From: Biscogniauxia marginata
Lineage: Eukaryota; Ascomycota; Sordariomycetes; Xylariales; Xylariaceae
Assembly (NCBI GenBank): GCA_022695795.1
Contig: MU404075.1
Coordinates: 186,001-250,000 of the forward strand
Direction: 5' to 3'
DNA: 64,000 nt
The translations under genes and the position numbers were made by a program. This document shows positions 43,209 through 52,680 of this stretch, in pieces (the stretch's first letter is position 1; every line of letters starts with the position of its first letter). The notes beneath the pieces are model-generated. The model saw only the letters and a list, made by a program, of their open reading frames with translations. It ran no database searches and was not told where the DNA came from.

Positions 43209-46200
43209 ATGGGCGGCCAAGAAATACCCGAGATCGTCAAAGATTGTCAAACTGCTATTGCCAGCCTTTTCACCGCGACCAAAGACTATGATTCCCGTGT
43301 GAAGGACATCGTGAACGAGAGAGACGTTCAGCAGATTCAAGAGCGATTTGACCAGTGGGCTGGCAACCTCGGTGCTCTGCAATCTACCAAATCACGTTTA
43401 TCGCTCGAGCATCGACTTCGAAACAGTCCCTTTACCAAAAATGCCATTCGAAAGATGCTTATGGACCTCCATGACTCCGTTCAAACTGGTAGGAATATCT
43501 CTCTGGAATTCGTTGTTCAATGGCTTACAGTGAATCATTAGCAGCGGATATCGCTGTAGGTAAACGCAGCAACAGAACTGCCGGACCGATAATCGGCTCC
43601 GGGACGAACCTTGCTGAATACGATATCTCGTCTAGCGATTCAGATTCGGCGATATCATCTACATCAAGTATCGGCAATTACACACAGGCTGCAGGCTTAA
43701 CTTCGGAGATCCAGGAGTTGATGTCGGCGATAAAGCTTGGCCTGGATAACCTATTTAAAGCCTCCGTCTTCATTCGAAAGTTTGCGCCGAAAGAAAAGCG
43801 CCAACGGGCATCGAATACAAAGCCGTTCGACAACCGCGCTGATGTTATGCATATCAAGGACCGGTACCCTGTGGTGACTAAGAAGAACGTGGCCCTGGTG
43901 ACTCGTCTGGGCGAAGCTAATGCCAGACGCCGACAGTATTTTAAGTATCGTCGAGATCACAATGATCGTTTGTCCAGACCCGACACCGAAGGGGATGTCT
44001 CCGAATCGGGGTCCAAGCTTCATCTACAATCTCGACCCGTCGATAAAAGTTCCAAACTTACAAAGTCGATCTCATCAGAACAAACAAAGCCAAGTCTATT
44101 AGCCGAAACGGAAGCGACTGAGCTTGTGGTTGATCCTCTTGCAGAAGTTCAGCTATCCTCACTCCTCGACGCGCCGTCTGCGCAGTCCGTAGTATCGTTT
44201 GCCACATCTGTTATCGAGTCGTCAGAAGATAATCTCTCGTTCCCACCTTTGCCAGCCGAAGCTCAAAACAACTATTCGTTCTTATGTCCATATTGCATGA
44301 TGGTTGTTCCATTGGGTCGTAAAGATAAAGATCGTCAATGGAGGTACGACAAACACAAGCTATAGTCCCAGAGACGAGTGCTAATTGCTTCAAGGAAACA
44401 TATCGTCGAAGACCTTGAACCATATATTTGTACTTTCCCTGGATGTACTCTCGATAGCTATCAGTCGCAGCATGCTTGGTTCGAGCATGAGCTTTTGGTG
44501 CATCGTAACGATTGGGTATGTCCGAACTGCGCCGGGGTTTTCGAATCTCCCGAGGCATTAGAAGAACACATCAACAAACGCCATAGCCAGGAGATATCTG
44601 GTAAACATATTAAGACGGTTATCGAGCAGTCAAGAAGACCCAAAGAATCTATCCAGCCGAGCGAATGCCCACTTTGTGACGACGAATGGGCATTAGCCGA
44701 ACCGAGTGTTATATCGGCAGAAGAGGTACTTGTGGTGGACCCAGATCAGTTCCGACAGCACCTGGGTCACCACCTCCAACAGGTTGCCCTCTTCTCACTT
44801 CCCCGGTTAAACCAAGAACAAGAGGTAGACTCTAATCATGCCGGGGGTCTTCCCGATAGAGATGCCATGCCGGCCAGCTATATGTGGGTGCGAGATGACT
44901 GTGGTCGCGGCTGGACGATTATCTCACGCCGAAGAGCAACGTTCATCACATTTGCGTTCTTCCTCGCCAAACGTCACATGGTAAAGCTTCCACGGTCTCG
45001 AAGAATTGAAAACAACGCTCTCGGAGATCCTGACGAAAATCGCTTACCTTCGCACGCCAGGAAGAATCGGGACGATTGGTCTGTCATCTTTAACCAGGCT
45101 GTTCCTCGCGTGCTGGATGTGGACCTTGTTCATACCGTTGTGCATGAGACCACTGTTTGGTGCGTCTGCTTTAGCCATGACGGCAAATATGTTGCCACGG
45201 GTTCCAATAGATTAGCACAGATCTACGACGTAAAAACTGGCGAGGAAGTCTGCGCCTTCGCCTTGCAAGAGGAGAACGATGTCTCGGTTGATAATTATAA
45301 AAGATTGTATATTATGTATATTCGGAGCGTATGTTTCAGCCCTGATAGCAAGTACCTTGCCATTGGAGGTGACGATAAACTTGTCCGCCTAAGTCAGCCT
45401 TTCTGCCTGTTGATCTTCATGATGCTCATTGTTATAAGGTCTGGGAGATCCAAAGCCGCACAATCCGTAATACCTTTGCCCACGAGGGGATGGTAACCAG
45501 CTTGGATTTTACCTGCGATGGACGCACAATTGCCTCTGGAAGCTATGACTACACAGTTCGACTTTGGGACGTAGAGTCTAGCAAAGTTAGGTTAGCGCTT
45601 ACCGCAGGAAGTATCGTGCAGGCTGTTGCTATCTCACCCAATTCTAAGTATGTGGCTGCTGGCTCATACCACGGCGTGCGCGTCTGGGATAGCCACCATG
45701 GATATCTTCTAGCGAATTTTGAAGACCCCGATAACCTCACAAACCGCGTCGGTGCTATCGCCTTCTCTCCTAATAGCAAATACTTAGTTGGTGGTAATAA
45801 TGGTAACACTATCAAGATGTGGGAACTCCCTTCTTCTGAAGATGAGGGAGGCAGATGTGTCAAGTCCTTCGAAGGCGATATGGTAAGGTTCCTCGCCTAA
45901 CCGCCGCTGGATCATTCATTATTCACGCTGATTGTTCAATACATCTCTGAGCAGCTGTCGTCGCAAAAGTTATTGAGTGCTCTTTACTAACTATGAGCAG
46001 GGCCGCGTGATGTCAGTAGCCTTTACCCCTGATGCTGCATGGGTTATGTCTGGCTCCGTACACGGAGAAGTGCGGTTCTGGGATCCACAAACTGGTGATA
46101 CCCAGCTCACGCTTAAGGGGCATAAAAACTCAGTTACCTCCGTGGCACCAAGCCCAAATGGTGAATTCTTCGCCACTGCTTCTGGCGATAAGAAAGTGCG

Positions 46201-46228
46201 TATCTGGTCCTATCGACGACTGACTTGA
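43209..46228 (+). CDS. Chimeric acuF-like C2H2 zinc-finger / Tup1-type WD40 protein
   Basis: Exons 43209-43488, 43542-44343, 44395-45388 (end uncertain), 45439-45882 and 46001-46228 would give 915 residues. Residues 1-93 (CQTAIASLFTATKD, RFDQWAGNLGALQS, SLEHRLRNSP) resemble the helical N-terminus of fungal acuF-like zinc-finger proteins often linked to NLR-type genes. Four Cys/His fingers follow from about 342: FLCPYCMMVVPLG, YICTFPGC, the classical WVCPNCAGVF-EHINKRHS and ECPLCDDEW-HLGHHLQQVALFSLP. In the same open frame, from about 568, sequence becomes Tup1-like: NRLPSHARKNRDDWSVIFNQ, then PRVLDVDLVHTVVHETTVW and seven WD40 blades ending SGDKKVRIWSYRRL. Tup1 propellers recruit co-repressor to DNA-bound factors; the Ssn6-binding N-terminal helix of Tup1 is absent. 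The intron at 45389-45438 has CTAAGT instead of GTAAGT as donor; unspliced reading stops at 45496 after about two blades. Confidence 0.72.
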
Positions 46229-47592
46229 AGGGTACTCTCTCCCGGGGCTATCTATTGCACTATATATGGTATATCATTGATCATACTATGAGTGGTATCG
46301 ATCCGGCATTAAATGGACTATCTAGGTTACCATCAGCGGTATCATCCATGGTATCACCGCCCAAAAAAAACCCCCCAAAAAAACCCCTAATCCCGAGCAC
46401 ATTCTCTTTGGGGTACTCGGTGCCGTTGGCAAGAGGAACATAGCAAGGGGGGCCCTACAGTGCTATACGGCTCGAAATTCAAGACCCTCAACCTCTACAA
46501 GGACACTGAGTTTAAAGTGAGCTGTTGATATATGGAGAATCCGTTTATTCACATGTTGTTTATGTTGTAAAGAAAATTACGAGAAGGAACGGCGTGTGAA
46601 AAAGAGTGACCTGGGGATTAACACTGACTCTACCCTTAGGAGGTTTCGTAGGTAGAGAGTTAGTGATTTATCACGAGTTGGTGTCGTAAGAAATAGCTGT
46701 CTATGAACCAACTCATACCATGGCGCAGAGATTTGATTCATTTTACATTAATTCGCCTTATCTTGAGCAATAGTTGTAGCAAGACCAAGCGCTGCTAACA
46801 AAGCCTCTCCTATCGCATAGCTAAGACTTGATTTAGAGTTAAATATCTTAGGCGCAATAGTATTCATAACACTACGAAGTAAACCGCCTAAATCTACCTA
46901 CCATGGACAGGTAAGCTGCACGATAATTAGCTGAAAGGTGCCATTAATCGGAACCCATATCATTAGTACTACAGCGAGGCAGGGAATGGAAATATGACTT
47001 TCTGCAGAGAAACCTTTGAAAAAAGCGAAAGAATTTAAAATATAGTGCATTTTGTGACTTAAAGAGGCAGTAGTACTAATTACGATAACCTCAGTGTGGT
47101 TGTAAATAATTGAAATAATTATATACGGAGTGACAGAGTGACTTGCAAACGACCTGCAATTATGTGTACTGTGGGTCGAGTATAAGATAGGCTGCATGCA
47201 CTATCTATTAGATAGATATGGCTAGGTATGCTAGAGCCATGTCTTCACCTGTCTTAACATTACATGGATGGATGAAGTATAATCAACATCACTGCAACAC
47301 AAAAAAGGGTAAATCGCAAAACGCATCGGACCGCCCGCTGATTTTGCGTTTCAACGATGAAGTTGATATTGATTATCACCCCATTCCGATCTTATCTCAC
47401 TTCGAAGAAGCCGGCCGGTGCAGGTGTTACTCAATATCACGTCTCGGCGATTAACCAAACAGGCAGCTCTAAAAGGCGGGTGTGCAGTATCAACGGTTGA
47501 AAAGTAATCAGCCACGCTGCTCTGCATTTCGCCAGTAGTCATTCTTTCCCCGATAACACTCCTCATAGGTTCCCATGTCAATGTAGCCAAGC
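46229..47592. other. Intergenic region
   Basis: 1.36 kb with no supported gene. A short stretch near 46460-46520 reads LYGSKFKTLNLYKDTEFKVS in one frame and could be a gene scrap; I do not recognise it. AT content is raised around 46760-47200. Confidence 0.5.
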
Positions 47593-49413
47593 ATGCCGAA
47601 GGACCCGAGTCTGGTAGATGTTCTGATAGTCGGCGCCGGCCCGGTGGGGCTGATCACGGCGTTCCAGCTCGCCAAGTTCGGCGGCGGCGTCTCCGTCCGC
47701 ATCGTCGAGAAGTACTCCAAGTCAATGCAGGACGCCTACGGCCGGGCCATCACGCTGTTTCCCCGGACGAGCGAGATGCTTGACCAGCTAGGCCTCGCGG
47801 ACGAGCTGCTCCAGCAATGCTTTGCGTGCCGAGATACCGTGGCTTACAACTCCCGGGGCGAGGAGGTCCATGGCCGCGGATGGAGTTTTATGCATGACAT
47901 GAAGGACACGGTATTTGACTTTGCGCTCGTGCTGCGGCAGAAGTATCAGGAGGAGATATTCCGGGGTGCACTGGAACGATATGGCGTCGAGGTCGAGGCA
48001 CCAGTCGAGTTAACGGCAGTAGCTGTAGACGACAGAGCTCCAGCCGGAAGCCATAGAGTAAACGCAGTCCTGCACGACCATAATACCAGCAGTGAAGAAA
48101 TATTGAGATGCAAGTGTCTCATCGCATGCGATGGAGGACACTCATCCGTCAGACGCCTGCTCAACATACCCTTTGAGGGCTCCACAACCGAGGATAAGTG
48201 GGTGAGAATAGACGGTCATGTCAGGACCAACCTACCCAAGCCTCGCACGTACTGCTCGATCGAATCGCCGACGCACGGAAACGTGTTATGGGTTGCCTTG
48301 GACCACGGGGCGACGAGGATAGGCTACGCCTTCACCGACGACCGCGCCAGCGCGCACTCCGAGTTCGACGAGGCCGCCGCAGTCAGAGAAGCCGTCGAGG
48401 CCGTGAAGCCGTTCGCTCTCGCGTTCGAGCGGGTCGACTGGTGGACCATCTACACGGTAGGACAGCGGGTGGCGGGGCGCTTCTCCGTCGACGACTGCGT
48501 CTTCCTCGCCGGGGACGCCTGCCACACGCACTCGTCCGGCGCCGCGCAGGGCATGAACACGGGCGTCCACGACGCGGTGAACCTGGCGTGGAAGCTGTCC
48601 CTCGTCCTGCGCGGCGCGGCGCGGCCCGCGATACTCGGCACGTACCAGGCGGAGCGGCTGCCCAACGTGAGGCGCCTCGTCCGGTACGACCGCGGCATAA
48701 GCCGGCTCATGACGAACCGCCTCCCGGAGGACTGGGCGGGGGACCCGGGCGCGGACGTCAACGAGGTCCTGGGACGCACCATGAAGGAAGCGGGGACTTT
48801 CAGTAGCGGGCTCGCGATCGCCTACGAGGTTCATGCGGGAAACCCCTTGAATGTGACGGGCTCGTTCGCCGACTCGCGAGGGCTTGTCGGGCCCGGTTCG
48901 AGGGCACCGGACGTCACGCTCCTGCGCCCGGGGACGTTGGAGCCTACCCGGCTGATACGAGAGACGCCGAACACGGCACGCTTCAATATGCTATTTTTTG
49001 CCTCCGATCACACTTTAGGTATCCCCGAGACCGTCTTCCGAGGTATCAAGCAATCAACTGCGATTCAAGACTTGGTTTCTAGAGGTAAGTGGAACTGGAT
49101 GTTCGCTAACCAGCTTTGGCAGGAGCAGCATTCTGACGCTAATTATATACATATTTATATAGGTTGTCTGACTCTCCTGACTATCCTGCCCAGTATAGTG
49201 CCGTCGGCGTACGAAACTCTTGCTCACGAACCCCTGGGCCGTGTTTACTTTGGGACGCAAGACACGGCCACTTACAGTCGATACGGCATCGATCCCGGAC
49301 AAGGCGCTATCGTGGTCTTGAGGCCGGATGGCTGGGTCGGCACGATGATCGCTCTGGAGCCCGGCGCGGTTATTGCGGCGGAGGCCTATTTTGGGAATAT
49401 ATTCTGCATGTGA
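47593..49413 (+). CDS. FAD-dependent aromatic hydroxylase (phenol 2-monooxygenase-like)
   Basis: The frame is open for 606 codons, but 49085-49162 is a 78 nt in-frame GT-AG intron (TA-rich 3' end); spliced, the protein has 580 residues and reads SRGCLTLLTILPSIVPSAYE. Class A flavin monooxygenases use NAD(P)H and O2 to hydroxylate phenolic rings. Motifs: GAGPVG dinucleotide fold at 14-19, arginine-containing YGRAITLFPRT, the DG motif CDGGHSSVRR (about 178-187), and the GD motif FLAGDACHTHSSGAAQGMN followed by VHDAVNLAWKL (about 303-334). The C-terminal 150 residues form the thioredoxin-like domain of phenol hydroxylases (LVGPGSRAPDVTLLRPG, YGIDPGQGAIVVLRPDGWVG). The substrate cannot be read from sequence. 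No polyketide synthase or other pathway gene is next to it, so a biosynthetic cluster is not supported. The coding region is much more GC-rich than its flanks. Confidence 0.93.
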   Translation: MPKDPSLVDVLIVGAGPVGLITAFQLAKFGGGVSVRIVEKYSKSMQDAYGRAITLFPRTSEMLDQLGLADELLQQCFACRDTVAYNSRGEEVHGRGWSFMHDMKDTVFDFALVLRQKYQEEIFRGALERYGVEVEAPVELTAVAVDDRAPAGSHRVNAVLHDHNTSSEEILRCKCLIACDGGHSSVRRLLNIPFEGSTTEDKWVRIDGHVRTNLPKPRTYCSIESPTHGNVLWVALDHGATRIGYAFTDDRASAHSEFDEAAAVREAVEAVKPFALAFERVDWWTIYTVGQRVAGRFSVDDCVFLAGDACHTHSSGAAQGMNTGVHDAVNLAWKLSLVLRGAARPAILGTYQAERLPNVRRLVRYDRGISRLMTNRLPEDWAGDPGADVNEVLGRTMKEAGTFSSGLAIAYEVHAGNPLNVTGSFADSRGLVGPGSRAPDVTLLRPGTLEPTRLIRETPNTARFNMLFFASDHTLGIPETVFRGIKQSTAIQDLVSRGKWNWMFANQLWQEQHSDANYIHIYIGCLTLLTILPSIVPSAYETLAHEPLGRVYFGTQDTATYSRYGIDPGQGAIVVLRPDGWVGTMIALEPGAVIAAEAYFGNIFCM

Positions 49414-50359
49414 TCGGTTATATAGATATGGTGGTTATTTTATCTTGAATCGGTAGTTGTCGCATGAGACAGACATATCATTAGTGGCCGTTCATTTCTT
49501 GGCATTTGCATATGTTGATGCCGGCTATAGAAGAATCAAAAGTGTGTGTGTGTGTGTGTGCCAATGAGAAGTACATTCGATGTCTTCCAACTTGTAATCC
49601 CAACATTCGAATATCTTGATTGGCGATCGATGACCCCACGCGCTCATGTGTAGAGGCGCCCCCAAACTTTGGTATCGATAGGTAAGGTAGAAACACTCGA
49701 CCGTCAGGTTATTGGCCAACACTACGGCTTGGGGGCGGAAATCCATCATCATATGGAAATAATTATATGTAGGCTCTCGATCAGAGATGCACATTATATG
49801 AAAATCATTTAGAACGGCTCTGATTGGCATGACACTTGCATCTGATGCTGTGATATGTAGGATTTGCTATATTAATATCTAGCCTTGCGCGGGTAGGACA
49901 CCAATGTTCTCTTTTCTGTTCCATTTTAAGGGGGGGTGATCCTTTTTTCTCTCTCTCTCGTTGAGTCCATTGCGGATGGGGGCGATGCTTGAAGCACAAA
50001 TCACAGATTGGGGCTGACAGTATCACTGTTGGTGGAAAGTCGTGGTCACTGGTAATAAATACTAATTTAGAACGCTGTATCTCAAAATACTACCCTGAAA
50101 TAACTGAAGACAGGCTTGGGGCCATACTGTGACAGTCTGATGATTATTTAGCAAGGCGATTTGCACCGCTCAGAAATATTTATGGCTAACTTCTCTTCCA
50201 CTCACCTCCCCGTAAGCATTGTATCGAAACTTTTACTTCGCTATTCTGCCAAGACTTAATTCGTTTGTTCGAGGTAATTTATCCTCAAAACATACCCATT
50301 ATCACATACACTGGCCGTCCATTTCCGCAGCGAGCTCATCTATCACCACAACTTCCACG
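49414..50359. other. Intergenic region
   Basis: 946 bp with no gene. A GT microsatellite is at about 49540-49560. Confidence 0.6.
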
Positions 50360-50572
50360 ATGGCGGATCAAAACTACACAGCTCTTGAGCACAACCTGTA
50401 CGACCACTTCAGCGGCACCACATATGAGACAGCACACGCGACTGGAGGTGTATGGTATGGCCGGCCGAACACGGCTTACGCGACCATAATTAGATATATC
50501 ACTATGGTCATTGGCTCAAATGGCGCATGGAAGCAGCGAGAGAATACCCTGGGAGGTTCTAAACCTGCATGA
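50360..50572 (+). CDS. Hypothetical 70-residue ORF
   Basis: Starts MADQNYTALEHNLYDHFSGT and ends LGGSKPA. The frame is open further upstream (to 50219). The ATG context is CCACGATGG. No family is recognised; the 5' side is pyrimidine-rich like a leader and TCCTTAT-type AT-rich decay begins 400 bp downstream, so it may be the 5' remnant of a larger lost gene. Existence of a protein is doubtful. Confidence 0.25.
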   Translation: MADQNYTALEHNLYDHFSGTTYETAHATGGVWYGRPNTAYATIIRYITMVIGSNGAWKQRENTLGGSKPA

Positions 50573-50683
50573 TATAATTGGACATAGGACGAGTGCCAAA
50601 GGGACGAGTAGATGCATAACAGACTGAGAGTGATGGGCATTTAGGGTCACTGTTAGACTAAGAATAATCGCTAGGGAGCTAAC

Positions 50684-50800
50684 TATAATCCCTCCGGGGC
50701 GTATACGACTCTTATATACCCCAATTACTGTGGATCGCGTCTCTCGCGGCCGCTAACCGCTAAGGCTACGCTCCTAGGCCCTTGACAACGAGAGACGTGT
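50684..50800 (-). repeat. Hairpin / degenerate tRNA-like sequence
   Basis: A perfect 9 bp inverted repeat CGTCTCTCG (50738-50746) and CGAGAGACG (50789-50797) encloses 42 nt. Read on the minus strand the region contains GTAGCCTTAGCGGTTAGCGG, resembling a tRNA D arm, then a possible anticodon-like arm CGC-GAGAGAC-GCG. No B box is intact. It could be a decayed tRNA gene or tRNA-derived repeat. Confidence 0.25.
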
Positions 50801-52248
50801 GATATTGGGCTGAATGTCGACTTATAGTTTCTGGTGCATTGAAAGTGTTTTGTACTGGAGGGTGTTACAAATTAAAGTACTTGGTTGCTTACCTACTATA
50901 TACTGTCACTAATAACTACCCTGAGATATGGTTTAAGAAGTGTGTTAGTAATTTGAGGAAATAAAAGAATCTAATATTATTATGTTAAAAAAAGGTTGTC
51001 ACGGATAAATGGTCCGCGTTTTAATATATATATATATATAATTTTTTTTTCATTACGTATAAATAATATTATAAAAACTAGCTCGTTATAAATTTTAATT
51101 TTATATTAAAATTAAAATTTTTTTACTTTTTAATATAATATTAATATAGAAATTATTAATGTTAACTATATATTTATATAATATTTAATTAAATAAATAT
51201 ATTATTATTATTTAATTTACGAGACTTAAAACACGTAACTTTAATAATGTTTATTTATATTAATTTACCTTATTTAATTAATAAAGGCTCGCGACGTTAT
51301 TAATTTTATTTAATCCGGTTTTATACGTCTTTTTAAAAAGTCACTATAATAACTCTCGTAATTAGCGTTTATTTAAAGAGATTTATAATGGAAATTAATA
51401 TTCAACTATTAAATAATCTTACACAGCGTCACAAGCTATATAACTATATAGCTTAGCGAAAATTTCGCCGTGAGTATAAGTAATCATACCTTTCTAACTG
51501 GTAATTCTAATAGCATGACTAGGTATATTGTAGAGAAGAGAGGTTAATAGCATTCTTCAAATACTATCAATGAGGAGTTTCTAGGTGGCTCTAGCGACGC
51601 TGCTCGAAACTCACTATCATCTTCGCATTAAATTTTAATTCAACCCTATATCGCTCCTGAAGCGTCGGTGCCGGCTATAAACTTACATCTAAACACAGAT
51701 TAAACAACGTGGTACTCGACCCCAATGCCGCCTCTTCAAGCCCCAGCCCTAATTTAGAATCTTTGGATGATACCGAATTTTTGGGTTTGGATACAATTGA
51801 GGACTTACTGGCCTTTAATAACTTAGTCCCAAATGCTAAAATAGGTGTCAAGGGAGTAGCTGTCATGTATAGGTACAAGGCCACTATAGGTGTTATGTAT
51901 ATAAGAAACAGGTCCTCCCACTCCTCTAGATAGCTCTTCACTTAATTAAGCAACCTCATAACCCTGTATTTCAACACCAGTACCCAAGTCTTTCTCTTCA
52001 CGGCAGAGCGGGTTAAAGGGCCCTTTAAACCCTTCGGGCTCGTTAGACACCTCACCAGATTACTTCGCGGCCACTCGCTCTTTACCCCTGAGTATTGGCG
52101 ATAACACGATACAAAACCAAAATCAAAGCCAATCCACCTACGGTCATATTACTCGCTCCAATATCGCACCACGGATCCTTTACTATATCAATCTCTCTCG
52201 TTTTAGTGACTCACCTGAGTCTATACTCATAATAGGCACAAAAGACAG
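50801..52248. other. AT-rich decayed DNA
   Basis: 50990-51430 is extremely AT-rich (TTAATATA-type words, TA microsatellite at 51025-51041) and looks like heavily mutated repeat DNA. From 51660 GC recovers; short frames such as LDDTEFLGLDTIEDLLAF (about 51757-51810) may be remains of a gene but have stops around them. Confidence 0.55.
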
Positions 52249-52680
52249 GTGGCTAAACACGCTTTATATCGCCTTCCAAAGGGGCACGCGAGCATTATTC
52301 GTTTGCTAGTGCAACACAACGTAGACTGTAATAAGAAAAATAGCGAAAGCCGTACATCCTTGGTGCACGCTGTGAATCCAGAACCACGAGGAAGTTATTA
52401 TTATTCTACTCGCCCACGGTGTCCGTCTCGGTGAAGTTAACCACAAGCACTGGTTAGCGTTACACTACGTAGTGCTTCACCGGTGAGAAGGCATGTTAAG
52501 AATCCTGCTAAAACATTATTCCGGCAGGGCGCGCGATCTCAACATAGACGCTATCGATAAGTCTAGATAGACTCCTTTACACATGGCAGTAAATAAGGGG
52601 TTTGGACAAGGTATTCTCATGCTCCTGCAAGCCGGGGCTAACATGCATATTAAGGCGCGCTATTGCCCCTTTGTGGGCAA
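52249..52680 (+). pseudogene. Ankyrin-repeat gene remnant
   Basis: Three to four ankyrin-like units are readable. The first (about 52273-52360) is LPKGHASIIRLLVQHNVDCN with SRTSLVHAV. After a frameshift come HEEVIIILLAHGV and LRILLKHYSG, and finally TPLHMAVNKGFGQGILMLLQ with AGANMHIKA (about 52569-52655). In-frame stops (TGA about 52482, TAG about 52567) and a frameshift near 52370 exclude a functional protein. The TPLHxA and LLxxGAN words are the ankyrin consensus. The parent protein cannot be named. It sits in the decayed AT-rich block, as expected for an eroding repeat-rich gene. Confidence 0.7.

Noticed and set aside
43209..46228. Classical NLR (NACHT/NB-ARC plus WD40) gene
   Set aside because: No P-loop or NACHT motif is present between the N-terminal module and the WD40 repeats, and the WD40 blades are Tup1-like, not the high-identity repeats of NWD genes.
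47593..49413. Secondary-metabolite cluster around the monooxygenase
   Set aside because: No synthase, transporter, P450 or pathway regulator is adjacent; the neighbours are unrelated.
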